Positions 31,562-45,292 are shown, counted from the first letter of the stretch. The stretch is DNA of 64,000 bases from Agrostemma githago (GCA_958450325.1 OY288250.1:48312898-48376897); one strand, 5' to 3'. Notes: a model not told the origin generated them from the letters alone. Numbers and translations are program-made.

Positions 31562-34525
31562 AGAAGAGTCCACCATCCTAGGTTTGACGGAGTTCCTAAA
31601 AGAACCGTCATGTTGTATATTCCCCTCTCCTCTTCTTTAGAGTACTTGTGCTTGTATTTGTGATTTTTGTTTCTAGGACTCTTTTGTTTTGTGATATTCT
31701 TGTAATTGTTTTGGTATTTTGATGAGCGATGTGAGGGAGCGAATTTGATGTGTAATTTGAGTTTATTATGATAGGTGAAGTGAAGGTGACTCCTAGAAAG
31801 GAGTAGTTGATGATGGAGTTTGGTTTGCGAGCGAGGAAGTCGGTTTTTGAAGCTTATGATAAGCTTTTGGGCTTAGGGAAAGCAAAGAAGACTCATCCTG
31901 ACCGGGAAGAGGGCTTCCCGACCGGGAAGGAGCCATCCCGATCGGGATGAAGGTGCAGAAATTCGGACTCACTGGGGTGCGTTCCAGACCGGGACGAGAG
32001 CTTCCCGATCGGGAAGGGTTTATCAACCCGATCGGGACCATCCAAACCGACCGGGATGGTCCCCTTTGACTCCACCCATCCATTATACCCCCTCCCAACC
32101 TCCCTACTCCTTCTTACTCCTATCATATGACCCGTACACCTCACTTTACACACTGAGATCCACATCAAATCCCACCCCCTACCATTACTACCCCAACCAT
32201 GCGGTTTTATCAAGCTTGAAGGAGGATGACAACGAAGACAACAAGCAAAGCGCCTATATTGATCATTGAGACGATGGAGCAAGTGAGTTGCTAACCGGTC
32301 GGTACGGCAACTATCCTTTCTTTTCCGTCTTTTATTGCTTGTTTTTCTCTTAATTGCCCCCTTCCCCTTGAGTCATGGTACCTTGGTGGCCTTCGAGGCC
32401 TCGGTAGTTGTTGCTTCCGACTCTCGATGATGTGACTACATCAAGAGTCATTTCAAAATCCAAATTTTTACAAGTTTTTCACTTTCTTTTTTTGAGGATT
32501 TAGTCGGATTTAGGCGGAATCCGGGCTAGGTGACTTGATTACACCTAGCCCTCCCCTCCCATTTCCTTTTATTTCCTTCTTTTTCTTTCTTCCCCCATCC
32601 ATATCTCTTTCTTGTCTCGGCCCATGGTGACTTGACTACACCCCGGCCGGACACCTTCTACCTTTTCTTCACCTTATTTTTTTTGTTTTTTAGCTTTATT
32701 TTCGTAGTTTCTTTTCTTTTTCTTTTGTCTCTCCGCACCCTACGATCGAGCATGAGGACATGGCTCGATTTAAGTGTGGGGGAGCGATATTCTAGTATAG
32801 TTAGTTTTATTTTCTTAGTTTTTCGAAAAAATCTTAAAAATCCCTAAAAATTTGAAAAAAATTCACAAAAAAATCAAAAAAGATTTTTCTTTTGTGTGTT
32901 TTCCTTTTGTGTCATTGTGTCGTATATTTGTTTTGTGTGCGTGTTTTGCCTCCCTTTTTCCTCATAGGTCGCTTAATCACCGCTAGCTTTGGAGAGCTTT
33001 CAAGACACCCGGTAACATCTTTTCAACCCTTTTTCCTCTTTGTTTGCTATGGAGTTTGGAGGAGATATGTGTTGTGGTGTGCTCGGGTGGAGCTTTGTAA
33101 AGTTTGTGGATGATTGGTTGCTCATTTGGAAGTTCGGGGTGGTGTGTGTTTTGTATGTGTTCGTTTTGTTTTGTTCTTGTTTTGTTGTTTTTGCTTCTTT
33201 TTCTTTCGTTCGTTTTCGTCGTGTCTTTATTTTGTGTTGTGTTGTGTTGTGTGTAAACCGTTTTCGAAAACCCGGTTTAGAGGCTAGTGTGTGAGTGTCT
33301 ATTTTCCCTTCCTAGTAGTGTAAATCGAGTCTTGGACTTTAATCTAGTAGAATGACCCTAAATCAATGAGTTCGTTGGTCCTTTACCTTGAGTCCACCTT
33401 GCTTACAAGGAATTGACTACAGGATTTGCACTTTTGACCATTATGACCACCCACGGTGTGAAAAGGCCTTGGTTACCGAGTCTCGTCCCTTAGGTGACCG
33501 TGTTTAGGGTTGTTTGATTAGTCCAAGTTCTCCACTTTTTGTGGGTTTGAAGGGAAGGGCCCGTCCCGACATACTCATTTCCCTACCTCCTACACCTATC
33601 CATACAATAAAATGCAAATTATTGATTCTCTCTTTTTTGTTACACAATGAAAATGCCAAAAAAAGCCAAATCTTGCCAAAAAGGGCAAAGAAAAGAAAAG
33701 AAAGAAAAAAATGAAAGAAAGAAAAGAAATGAAGAAAAAGAAAAGGCACAAAAGCCAAAAAGAAAATAGAAAAGAAGAAAAAGAAATGGCATGGCAAAAC
33801 AAAGCAAAAATGCAAAAGAAAAGAGAAAATGCCAAAAGAAAACCCGTCTCACAAAAAGAAATCCTCACAAAAATAAGCCTTTTTTTCCGACTTTTGCCGT
33901 GAAGAGCCTACCAAAGGACCGAGTCCCAAGGAAGGATGATAGCGGCATTTGTCGGTCTTCCCTCATTTTGCTTTATTTCCACCTTTTTACTTGGACTAGT
34001 TAGGCGGTCTTGGACACGGGACGACCCTCTTGGCTCACGCTAAAGGGGGCGGGGTCTCACTTACCTACAGTGTCGACTAACACCATGGTTCTTCACTTTT
34101 CCACTCCGCCGATCGTCCCGTAGTACGTTTTTAGAAAGTTAGGAGGACCTAGGTAAGTTACCAACGTTTTTGTTGCTTTATCGTCATACTATTAGGGTTT
34201 AGTCCACCTTAGTTTGTATTGCTAGCTTGGGAACGTTGTCACTTACCTCGAGTCCTAAACCGGTGCTTCTTTCACCGCTTGTTTGAGGGAAGCGGTATTT
34301 CTTTTGTTTTGGGAGCCACCGATTGTTTGTTTGTTTGTATGTTTGTTTGTTTATGTGTTTTGTGTCCGGTTGCATCCGCGGTTTTGTCGCAAGACCCAAC
34401 CTGCCTTGCGGAGTACACTTTTCCTCTAAGTGTACTCGCGTGAGTTGACGGGGCGTAGGGTGCGCTAATACCCACTCGGATAGTTTAGTAGATAGTATGT
34501 GCTTACTCGAGGGCGAGTAAGGGTT
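31562..34525 (+). other. B2 3' non-coding internal region
   Basis: Matches the B1 region 23223-26186: dyad cluster (31895-32062, fewer units than B1), internal polypurine-like site (32772-32784), purine-rich block (about 33660-33850), TGTT repeats (about 34325-34360). No frame with a known domain. Confidence 0.7.
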
Positions 34526-34539
34526 AAGTGTGGGGGAGG

Positions 34540-36125
34540 TGATAAATGTGGTTTGTAGTGCCTATTTTGTAGTGTTTTGGTCCCATTTTCCTTGTAGAAT
34601 CATTCCTTAGGAGCGGTTTAGGGGCTTCTTATGCTTCCTTTAGTTCGTTTCAGGTTCCCGAGAACAATTTGGAAGAGTTGGAGCGATTCCGACTCTATAC
34701 ATACACTTTTTGGAGCCAACGGAGTAAAGGAACGATGACTCGATGCCTTGGAATCGACCCCGAGACCTTGGGACCCAATCCCGAGCCTCCGAGATCCGAT
34801 CCTGAGTCCCGAGAATCGATAGGAAGCCCATGAGAGACAAGGAGGGACCAAAAAGTTCATAAAGGAGGCCTACAAGACCCATCCCGATCGGGAAGGCCTC
34901 ATCCCGTTCGGGATGGGGTGCACAAATGAGAGGGTTGCTGACCTGGGCCCGTCCCGGTCGGGACCAACCCGTCTCGGTCGGGACCACGTCATCCCGGTTG
35001 GGATGACCACGTCTCGGTCGGGACGGGGGTGCTGCAGCTCCGCTTTGTTTTCTTTCTTCTCCCTTCCACTTGTAACCCTATATATACCCTTCCCTTGTTA
35101 TGTAAAGCTTATGCACTTCATTAGACACTAAACCCTAGACTACTTTAGGTTAGATTAGATTAGATTAGTGTAGATTAGTCGATAATTAGTGATTAATCCT
35201 AGTTTACTCTTGTATTAAGGATCTCTTGAAGAATCCATCCAAGCTTGACAACTTTGGTGGATGAATTTGGGTTATCTTCTATGCAAGTGTTCTCCTTTTC
35301 ATTCTCCTGTTAGTTTGGTATAATCTTCTCATCCTTTTACTCTTAAGCTTTGTTCATTCATCCAAGTTTACATCTTTGATTGTTGTTTATTGTTTTTGTT
35401 AGTTTCTTTATATATGTTTTGTTTCTTATGATGATTCCTCTTGTTAGTGTTAGTTGTAGTTTGATTATGTTAGAGTAGTGTTCTTGATGATTAAGGGTTT
35501 GTTGGAGATGTTGGTGGAAGATTTGGGTTTCCTCTTGGTTTGGTGCATATCACATGTTTGTTGAAATGCTTGATTGACTAGTAGATGCATATACTTGTTC
35601 TTCTTGCCTTTCTCTTGTGGGTGATAGTTTGTTTGTGGGTTCGGTTCCCTCACTAAGTTGCGAGAGCCCGGTGAGGACGACCCCTAGGTCGTTCTACGTA
35701 GCGAGAGCCCGGATTCGACCTAGGCCTATAGCGTGCTAGAAACCCCGATTGTGTTGTGTATCGCCGAGTTGGGTTTTAGGTGGAACCTCTAGGTGAGTCT
35801 AAGTTGCGAGAGCCCGGGCATTACCTAGATTACCCTACTACCTCATTCACTCTAGTCCTCCCTTGACCATTCCGTTACCCCTTTGACCCCGACCTAATCC
35901 TAGCCCGTTTCCCTTAGTTGTTTCTCCTTAGCCGTAGTCATAGTCTAGTCTTCTTCCCTCTCTACCATTCTTAGCTTAGTCCGTTGACTTAGTCTCGTAT
36001 TTGGGCCGACCTAGTCTAGACTTTACATTACCGTCCCCGTGGATTCGACCCGACTTGCCCTATCTACCGTAAGAATAGCCGGTTATATTATTGACGGTTG
36101 GGACGTGACGAATTCCTACCCATCA
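34540..36125 (+). repeat. B2 3' LTR
   Basis: Starts TGATAAATGTGG, ends CCCATCA, followed by CTCCA. Dyad cluster about 34877-35030, TATA box 35079-35086. As in B1, its seventh base is A against G in the 5' LTR. Confidence 0.93.
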
Positions 36126-37049
36126 CTCCACCGACCACAAGGAGTACTCGGCCGAGACTCCTCATTCAGCCGAGTTTCGTGACTTTCTCGCCAAGAAACG
36201 GAGTTCTCGGTCCTCTCGACTTCTTACTTTTCCTATCCAGAGCGGTAATTCTTATCCAATTACCTTTCCTAGCCAAGGTCGGGAACTCTCCTATAAATAG
36301 GCCCCTTGCACAACACAAAAAAACAACTTTTTACATCAATCATAACTACAAAAAACACCGACATCCATTAGCAATAGTAGCATCGAATAACCGATAATAC
36401 AAACCCGAGATCACGCCGCCTAAACCCGAGAATAACCAGCCACCACAACCCAACGCTCTACACGTCCCATACCACCATAACTCACCGACATTATCTCGAC
36501 GCTCCCGTGTCTAAGCCACAATCCGACGAGGCCCGTTCCGAGAATACAAAGCATGTAGGTTGAGGGTGTAAAATCAAACCCGTTCTCTCCTTTCTCCTTC
36601 TCTTCTTCTCGTCTTTTTCCTTCCTTTTTGCGTCGTCGGTCCGCTTTTATTTATGGGTCATCGTTGTCTTTTTTTTTTTCTTAATATCGATACTAGAAAA
36701 CTATTTTCATATAAAACAAATGTTCCTAAAATACGATATCGACTCTATAGTCGAATATCGTATCAAAAAGAACTAAATTAATCTCATTGATGCTATAAAA
36801 ATCGTTATATGATTTTAAAAACAAAATACGACGATTTTTAACGCAGAGGGAATTAACATTGTTTTTTTGATTTTCAAAACCATTTACAAAACTTTTCTTT
36901 TTCTTTTCAAAAAATCATTCCGAATAATTGATATCGATTTCATAATCGAATATCGAATACGACGAATATCGAAAATATAAGTCGAGTATAAATTAAGCTA
37001 TATTTGTACGCGATTTATTAAAACTGACGATTTTCGAAAAAACGACCCC
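36126..37049 (+). repeat. A2 5' LTR, second piece, ending in a deletion junction
   Basis: After the CTCCA copy the A2 LTR resumes, with TATA box 36291-36300 and AATATCGA-rich DNA. It matches the 3' LTR up to ACGACCCC (compare 44386), where sequence switches to pol (TTTTAGAGTCTCAGATG, compare 8952 in A1). The join lies in a shared ACCCC. Confidence 0.88.
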
Positions 37050-38967
37050 TTTTAGAGTCTCAGATGCTTAAGTTAGGTTTATCCTTAGATCCCGAGGAGA
37101 GACAGCGATTCACGGATCTCCTCCAATAGTTCAAGGACGTCTTCGCATGGTCCTACAAGGACATGCCGGGAATAGACCGGGAGATAGCCGAACACCGTAT
37201 ACCAATCAGAGACGGGTGTAAGCCGGTAAAACAAAAACTCCGAAGGATGAGGCCCGAATGGTCTCTCAAAGTCAAAGAAGAAGTCGACAAGCAATTCAAA
37301 GCGGGCTTTATTCAAGTGTCTGAATATCCAGACTGGGTTGCGAACATCGTGCCGGTACCCAAGAAAGACGGCAAAGTACGAGTATGTGTAGACTTCCGGG
37401 ACCTTAATAAGGCCAGCCCAAAAGACGATTTCCCGTTACCACACATCGACATACTGGTGGATAACACAGCTGATCATGCCCTTCTATCCTTTATTGACGG
37501 GTACGCCGAGTACAATCAAATCAAAATGGCGGAAGAAGACATGAGTAAGACCACCTTCATTACACCTTGGGGGTACTTACTGTTACACCGTTATGCCATT
37601 TGGGCTTATCAATGTCGGGGCCACTTATCAACGGACCGCCACTACCTTATTACACGATATGATGCATAAGGAAGTAGAGGTTTACGTGGACGACATGATC
37701 GTTAAGTCCAAAGACCGAAACGGGCACATTCCGACCCTAAGAAAATTCTTCACCCGATTACGCAAGTACAACATGAGGCTAAACCCTCAAAAATGCAGTT
37801 TCGGGGTAACATCGGGCAAATTACTGGGCCATATCGTTAGCCAACGCGGCATCGAGGTTGACCCATCCAAAATCAAAGCCATTACTGAGATGTAGCCACC
37901 TAAAACCGAAAAGGAGATAAGGGGGTTTCTCGGGAAAGTCCAATATATCAGCCGGTTTATTTCATAGCTAACCATGGTATGTGAGCCCATTTTCAAGAAG
38001 CTGAAAATAGGAGAACGAGTACTGTGGGATGATAAATGTCAGATGGCTTTCGATAAAATCAAGGAGATTCTGTCTGCACCGCAAGTATTAATGTCACCTC
38101 AACCTGGTCTACCTTTGTCGTTATACCTAACAACGTCCGAGACAGCCATGGGGGCTATGCTGGCCCAGATAGTCGATTCTGAAGAACGGGCTATCTATTA
38201 CATCAGCAAAAAGTTTCTAGAGTACGAGTGCAAATATACGATGCTCGAAAAGACGTGCCTAGCTTTAGTTTGGGCCACTAAAAAGCTCCGACATTATATG
38301 CTCAGTCACGAGGTACATGTGTTATCCAAAATGGATCATATCAAGTACTTATTCGAGAAGCCCGTCCTTAACAGCCGGATATCTAGATGGACTTTGATGC
38401 TAGCGGAGTTTGACCTTAAGTCCGTACCATTAAAAGCCATCAAAGGCCGAGTAGTAGCAGAGTTCCCTGCCGATAGTCCGGTATCCGAGAAGGGACACAT
38501 CGATACTTGGGCCTTTCCGGATGAAGATATATTCCATACTGATACCAAAACATGGGATTTATATTTCGATGGGGCGTCCAACTTCCGAGGATTTGAGGTC
38601 GGGATTTTGCTGATCTCACCACAAGGAGAACACACCCCATTATCCATTAAACTGGATTTCGACGTAACTAACAACGCAGCCGAATATAAAGCATGCATAC
38701 ACGGGCAGCAGGCCGCCGCTGATTTAGGAGTAACAAACCTTGGAGTCCACGGTGACTCATCTCTAGTCATCAATCAAGCACTCCAAAAATGGAAAACTCG
38801 AAACGCCAATCTCGTAGCTTACCAAGCACGAGTAAGGGTTCTCGAAAAGCAATTCCAAAAGGTAGAATACATCTATCTACCCCGGGAAGAAAATCAGTTT
38901 GCAGATGCGCTTTTCAAATTAGCATCTTTATTGAATATCCCGGAACATCTGACCAGCATGTCATTTG
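37050..38967 (+). pseudogene. RT and RNase H remnant of A2
   Basis: Equivalent to A1 8952-10870. It includes the VCVDFRDLNKASPKDDF and YVDD motifs (YVDD near 37684) and both RNase H domains. Lesions: TAG near 37126, a 1-base insertion near 37573 before the YVDD block, TAG at 37893-37895, TAG near 37966, and a 1-base loss near 38960. The second RNase H (YFDGASNFRGFEVG onward) is in one frame with the first here, which shows that the frame break in A1 at 10447 is a mutation of A1. Confidence 0.88.
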
Positions 38968-40288
38968 CTTCGAGAGACGATCGGAGCCAGCATATATCCA
39001 TGTTATTCAGGATATCGAAATAACCGATCCAGAACCTTGGTATCAGGCTATTCTAACCTACCTAACATCGGGAGAATATCCTCCGGGAGCTGAAAACCGG
39101 GCCAAGAAAGCCCTACGAAGGTGGGCAACTCAATTCATCCGCACGGACGATAGACATTTATACAAGAAGACGGCACAGGGGGCTTTACTCCTATGCATCG
39201 AAAAAACGCAAGCCGAAAAGGTCATGGCCGAGGTACAAGATGGTGAAAATGGTCCGCATATGAATGCCCATATGCTAGCCCGAAAAATCGCGAAACTCGG
39301 ATATTATTGGAATAGCATGGAAACCGACTACCAGTTATACGTCAAACACTGCCATAACTGTCAAATTTTCGCCAACGTACACCATATGCCGTCATCCCTA
39401 TTATATACCATGACATCACCATGGCCATTCTCGACATGGGGAATTGATATAATTGGGAAAGTGAACCCTTCCGGAATAGGGGGTCACTGTTTCATTTTAG
39501 TGGCTATCGACTATTTCACCAAATAGGTCGAAGCCGAGTAATACCGAATTTTGAATGCCAAGCATGTAGCCAAGTTCATCCAAAATAAGATTATATGTCG
39601 ATACGGGATCCCGCACGAGTTCATCAGTGATAACCGGACCCATTTCCAAGCTGAAATCGCTACTTTACTGAAAAAATATAAGATTCAAAGGCATACATCT
39701 TCGCCTTACCGTCCCTAAAAAAATGGAGCGGTAGAGGCAGCTAATAAGACAATTGTCACCATACTTAAAAAGATGGCTGATAATTACCGGGACTGGCCCG
39801 ACAAAATTCCTTTCGCTTTATGGAGGTATCGAACATCAATCCGCACCACAACCGGAGCAACTCCATATTATTTGACGTATGGAATGGAAGCGGTCCAGCC
39901 GGTCGAGCTCGAAGTACCACCCCTCAGGATTTTACTCAAGAGTCAGGTGCCTGAAGCGGATTGGGTCCAAGCCCGATATGACTCGCTACTCCTTTTGGAC
40001 GAAAAGCGATCCCGGACCCTTAACAATATTCAGATATACCAAAAAAGGATACAACGGGCTTTCAACAAAAGAGTTAGGCCCAGAAATATCAAAGAAGGGG
40101 ATCTAGTCCTGAAATCCGTTTGGGCCTTACTACCAGTCCACCCAAGAGGGAAATTCAAACCCAATTGGGCCGGACCATATTTAGTAAAGAAGATCCTATC
40201 GGGAGGAGCGGTGATGCTGACGGACTTAGATGGGAACGAATTCGTCAATCCAACCAACTTGGACCAGCTGAAGCGTTACTACCCCTAA
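38968..40288 (+). pseudogene. Integrase remnant of A2
   Basis: Continues the pol frame past GEYPPGAENRA, with GAA where A1 has its TAA. The zinc domain and first catalytic Asp region (WGIDIIGKVNP) are present. Two stops (TAG and TAA, near 39525 and 39538) and a further TAA near 39717 (before NGAVEAANK) break the core. The last open part (39773-40288) encodes the C-terminus. The element cannot make active integrase. Confidence 0.87.
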
Positions 40289-40707
40289 AACCTTATCTCA
40301 ATGTCATTTGCTAAAAGTTTATAAAAATCTGTCTTTTTATAAATTTTCAAAAAAAATTATAAGCAAGTCAATAAGCTAGGAATACTTATCCTACTGTCGC
40401 ATATCTCGAACTAATAGTCTTGATGTATTTCAAAAATTGCAAAAATCAATGTCTTGAACTACGTTTGGTTTGATTCCACTAATCATGGATACGTAGGCAA
40501 CCCCTCAAAAGGGTACAACCACTGCAATAACGAAAAGACGGGAACGGTATTCACTAATATGTCTTTTATTAAAAAACCGATGGACTAGGGAATTTTCAAA
40601 AATACATCACACAAAAAAGCAAACAACAAAAATCACACCACAAAAATAATAGTAGTAGTTAAATAATAAAACTAAGGAGACTATTGCTCGTGCATTTTGC
40701 CTTTCCA

Positions 40708-42421
40708 CTAGTCTTTTGGGTCACGCGGAGCCCGAGGTCGACGGGGTGGGGACGAGCGCTCCCGGATCACAAGCGGGATCTCTTTAGCTCGAACCCATTT
40801 CTTCGACCGCCAATCTTCTGCCTTTTTCACTGGTCCAAGCCGAGCCCGTACGTGCTCGGGTACTCTGTCTCGAGGACCAAGTCGGTCCTGAACCGCCAAT
40901 CTTGGGCCACGTCTCCTTTCCATGTATGTCTGGGGGCTCACTTTCCCCCGCACACCTTTAGGACTAGACCCTTCAGTTTGAGTCCTAGTCTTTCCTTTCT
41001 GGCCTGACATCAGTCGAACCAGGGTAGCTGGGGTCTCGCCCTCGTCAAAGAAGCCTCGGTTATCTTTAGCTTGTTCCCGGCGCAGCAGGTCAAAAGCTTC
41101 GTCAACCTTCAGGGCAACTCGGGCTTTAGCAGCTGTTTTCGTCCACTTCACATAAGAATTCGATACCCAGATTGAGTAGAGAGTCTTGGGAACAAACCAT
41201 GTAGCCTGGGTGTACCACCGCTGCATCCAGGTGTCACACATTACATCCGTCAGCTGAGTAGATTCACTCACGACCGCCTCGATTTCCGGAATTCTTTGGG
41301 CACGACCATATTGCCTAAGTATGCGATCAGGATAAAGGTGAATTGTCTGCCTAAAAGATAGGATCACTTGATATCGTGCCCTATCTCTCGATTCTAAACC
41401 GGACAGAACATAAATGGGCCACCATGGTACGGTCCACCGGATCAATGGGCCTCCATGGAAAGACAGCACTTCGTCCCAGTATTTTTGAGTATTGAGGCGA
41501 GAAAAGTCAACGGTCCGTCTCCTCGTCATCACTTGATTGGGGCGATATCGGCTCACGTCAAGAAGAGGATCCACGATCGATAATCTCTCGAATAACCAAA
41601 GCTGAAAAAACGGGTTTTGATTATCAAAAATCAAAAAAAAATTAAAAAAAATCGCGAAAATCAAGAACACCGCGAAAAAACGAGAAAATCGCGAAAAATT
41701 GAGAAACATCGCGAAAACCGGAAAAATTAGAAAAATAAAAAATTGCGGAAAAATCGAAAAATCAAAAAAATCAATATACCTGTAGAAGACGGGTACTTCC
41801 AGTCAGCCGGATCGACGAATCCCTCTTACGGTTATCCAAGCCTTGGATAATTTCTCCCGTAATCAGCCAAGCCGGGCTGTGCTCCGTTTCCATCAGGTCA
41901 ACCACGGTGAAAAGTCGGACATGGCCCATGCATGATAACAGATCCATATGACCTTCGAAGGCATAAACGTGAAGCATACAAAAAGCAAAGGTCCTACGAC
42001 TATGGACCGACCTGACCCGGACGTCATGTGGGTTCATAAATTTTTCAGCCAGATCGATCAAGGAGACGGTATCTCCTTCCAGCATACGAGGTACCTCCAT
42101 GTGCGAAAGTGCTAAAAATTCCCGTAATTTCCTCCTCGGGTCATGAACTGAAAACGGGATAACAGGGCGAAGTATGGGATTCCATCCTCCTACGGCAGCA
42201 ATTTCTTCAGGAATAGGACAAATTTTGCTTCGGGGAAAGCCAAAAACGTGATAATTGTCATCCCAGTAGGATAAGCAAGCATCCAGAAAGTGACGATCTA
42301 CTTGCATCTGACGGATTGTGAACAATTGAGTAACACCATTCTGATTCAGAATAACTTTATTTGTGTCTATGAAGTATCGGGACCAATCCTGCAGCATTCC
42401 GATTAATCGGTCGATTCCCAT
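40708..42421 (-). CDS. Antisense plant-mobile-domain-like gene of A2, two exons
   Basis: Exon 1 42421-41780 (214 codons, the same length as in A1), intron 41779-41602 (GT-AG, phase 0), exon 2 41601-40708, about 511 residues. By eye exon 1 is about 84% identical to A1. Motifs kept include DACLSYWDDNYHVFGFPR, EEIAAVGGWNP, FCMLHVYAFEGH, MRRRTVDFSRLN-like text and DRILRQYGRAQRIP. The only lesion is AAG to TAG eight codons from the end. This contrasts with at least seven lesions in the neighbouring pol. TATA box at 42524-42533. Confidence 0.72.
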
Positions 42422-43041
42422 AATTGGATTTCTAAAAAAAAGAGAAGAATAAGTTTCTCAGGGCTTGTTTCTCTTTAAGGAGGGAATTGTGAGAATTATG
42501 AAGAGATTAAAAGCAAGGGAAGGGTATTTATAGCATTAAACCCAGACCTTCCTCCTTGCTTTAGGATTCCTAATCCCAGAGGATTTAGCATACAGGCCTT
42601 ATCCTAGAGTCTAGCTAAGTCATCCTGAGCATTTCTATTCCTTTTCAGAGTAAAAAAACACTCTACTTTTCAAAATTTATTTGCATTCAAAGTCTTCTAC
42701 AAAATTTCTATTCCCCAGCACGAGTCATTTCTACCCAAATGCTACATGCGAAACATTGCATAGTCATGTATAGGGACGATTCAAGCATAGCCTTACAACT
42801 AACTCCCCAGCGGCATTTTACGGGATGGGCCCATATATAGGTGCACCCAGGACTTACGCGACAAGTCCAAACTCTCCACGGAGTTATCATCATCAACTCA
42901 TGTATATTTCTAATCTATGACCGGCGGGGCCTTCACGCAGAGTCTAATGGACTTTAAACGACCCGACTGGAAGTCTGCCAGGTCTTAATCTTTGATAGAC
43001 CTGGTAGCTACTCTGACTTTCGCCCTGTCCAAGCTTCAGTC
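42422..43041 (+). other. A2 region between antisense gene and 3' LTR
   Basis: Equivalent to A1 14297-14899. It contains the antisense TATA box (42524-42533) and shared text such as AGTTATCATCATCAACTCA. No further frame is credible. Confidence 0.5.
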
Positions 43042-43054
43042 ATAGTGGGGGCTC

Positions 43055-45292
43055 TATGACACCCACATTTGGTCATTAGGTGTCTATAGAAGTTTCCGAC
43101 AAACACCCGATGATGATCGGACGCAAACATGCTTTAATGTAACTCGAATATTGGCTCAAAATCATTGGCATTTGGTTTGGCCTTTGTACGGAGTACAAAT
43201 CTCACAAAACCAACCTCAAATTCAGGCCGAGTGGGTCATTTCGAGTCAAATAAGACTAGTTTGGGTCGAATCCGACACCAGGGGCAAAACCGTCTTTTAG
43301 CGACCTAGTCGAAACCCGGCCAAAGATATTTTTCGAGACATCGAAACCAGCCGTGTCACCTCACAAGTCCGGTTTGAGCTCAAACACTACAAAAATCAGC
43401 TACAAAAAATATTAAACAAAGTCGTAAAAGATAGAATTCGATCTCCCGTAGGAATCCTACTCGAGAACTCCACCGAGCATAAGGAGTACTCGGCCGAGAC
43501 TCCTCATTCAGCCGAGTTTCGTGACTTTCTCGCCAAGAAACGGAGTTCTCGGTCCTCTCGACCTCTTACTTTTCTTATCCAGAGCGGTAATTCTTATCCA
43601 ATTACCTTTCCTAGCCAAGGTCGGGAACTCTTCTATAAATAGGCCCCTTGCACAACACAAAAAAACAACCTTTTACATCAATCATAACTACAAAAAACAC
43701 CAACATCCATTAGCAATAATAGCATCGAATAACCGATAATACAAACCCGAGATCACGCCGCCTAAACCAGAGAAAAACCGGCCACCTCAACCCGACGCTC
43801 TACACGTCCCCTACCACCATAACTCACCGACATTATCTCAACGCTCCCGTGTCTAAGCCACATTCCGACGAGATCCGTTCCGAGAATACAAAGCAAGTAG
43901 GTTGAGGGTGTAAAATCAAACCCGTTCTCTCCTTTATCGTTCTCTTCTTCTCGTCTTTTTCCTTCCTTTTTGCGTCGTCGGTCCGCTTTTATTTATGGGT
44001 CATCGTTGTCTTTTTTTTCTTAATATCGATACTAAAAAACTATTTTCATATAAAACAAACGTTCCTAAAATACGATATCGACTCTATAGTCGAATATCGT
44101 ATCAAAAAGAACTAAATTAATCTCATTGATGCTAAAAAAATCGTTATATGGTTTTAAAAACAAAATACGACGATTTTTAACGCAGAGGGAATTAACATTG
44201 TTTTTTTGATTTTCAAAACGATTTACAAAACTTTTCTTTTTCTTTCAAAAAAATCATTCCGAATATTGGATATCGATTTCATAATCGAATATCGAATACG
44301 ACGAATATCGAAAATATAAGTCGAGTATAAATTAAGCTATATTTGTACGCGATTTATTAAAACTGACAATTTTCGAAAAAACGACCCCGAGAACAGGCTC
44401 CCATGCGAGTCGCACGTGTCCCGTGCGAGTCGCATGGCCACGCGAGTCGCGCCACACCTGCGCGGGTCGCGTATGCTCCTGAAAACCGTAACCCCAAAAA
44501 GCAATTCCGTCTTATTTCTTCGAACTTCGTTTTTTAAACAAAACGGCGGGTTTCTCGGAATATTTCAGGTCTCGATAAATATTTTCTTGACCTCGGTCAA
44601 CGCATGTTTAATCCATCACGTGTCAAAAACTTTTCAAAATCATGCATGTCATCGTATTTACGTCTTTTATTCAATTTACAAACCGTTACTAACTTGTTTG
44701 TTCGTGTTTGTAGCAATTTCTTTTCTCGTAATTTATTTATTATACTAAACGAACCTCGTATGCTAAAACAACTTCGACGTTAATCTTAGATGCATTAAAT
44801 CGACTTAGCAACCTATTCAATTCTTCGCATGTTTAGGGAAAACAATGTTTGCATATCATTCATCGTTCTGCTAACGCGCGTATTTCAAAATCAAACGATA
44901 TCCTAGTAGAGGCCGCTAAGTGCGGGCGGGGTTGGGTGTTCTTTGTGAACTTCCCAACACGTACCCTCATCCCTTACTCAGAACCATGGTTTCCGGATGT
45001 CCGAATCCATTAGCACACGAGAGTCATTCAATACACGATATCCGATAACGTCGGTATCGGTATCAAATGCAAAGGGACGAACCCAATAAACTCTGAAATC
45101 AGAATGGGCCGTATTTTGTACACGGCCCACTACGACATAGAGTGGGTTCGAACGGGCCCGAACTCCCACAAAGTTCGGTGGCGACTCCAACTTCGATTTA
45201 AATTTCAATTCGATCTATTCTCATATGGAGATTCATTCGCCTCCCTAAACCCGCACGTGGCCGCGTCGGGGTGGACCTATGTCATGTCCATA
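43055..45292 (+). repeat. A2 3' LTR
   Basis: 2,238 bp. The start is worn (TATGACACCC for TGTAGACACCC) and the end reads GTCCATA for GTCCACA. Preceded by the polypurine tract (43042-43054), followed by ATTGG. TATA box 43633-43642; a GCGAGTCGC-rich island about 44400-44470; the conserved hairpin 44931-44958. Confidence 0.92.

Larger units (their letters stand above)
28364..36125 (+). mobile_element. B2: non-autonomous LTR retrotransposon nested in A2
   Basis: LTRs 28364-29963 and 34540-36125, primer site 29967-29984, polypurine tract 34526-34539, target duplication CTCCA (28359-28363 and 36126-36130). The organisation equals that of B1: leader, one orphan frame with two lesions, long non-coding 3' part. 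Its LTRs carry dyad clusters at about 28700-28835 and 34877-35030. The 3' LTR lacks about 50 bp (near 35487) that the 5' LTR has (GCTAGGGTTAG... region near 29290-29340). Confidence 0.93.
27945..45292 (+). mobile_element. A2: decayed Tat element with B2 nested in its 5' LTR
   Basis: The ends are marked by the duplication ATTGG (27940-27944 and 45293-45297). Its 5' LTR is 27945-28363 plus 36131-about 37049, split by B2. It is then fused, by deletion, directly to the RT gene, so the rest of the LTR, the primer site, leader, gag and protease are gone. RT, RNase H domains, integrase, the antisense gene, polypurine tract and 3' LTR (43055-45292) remain. Pol has at least seven lesions. It cannot move by itself. 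Confidence 0.92.
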
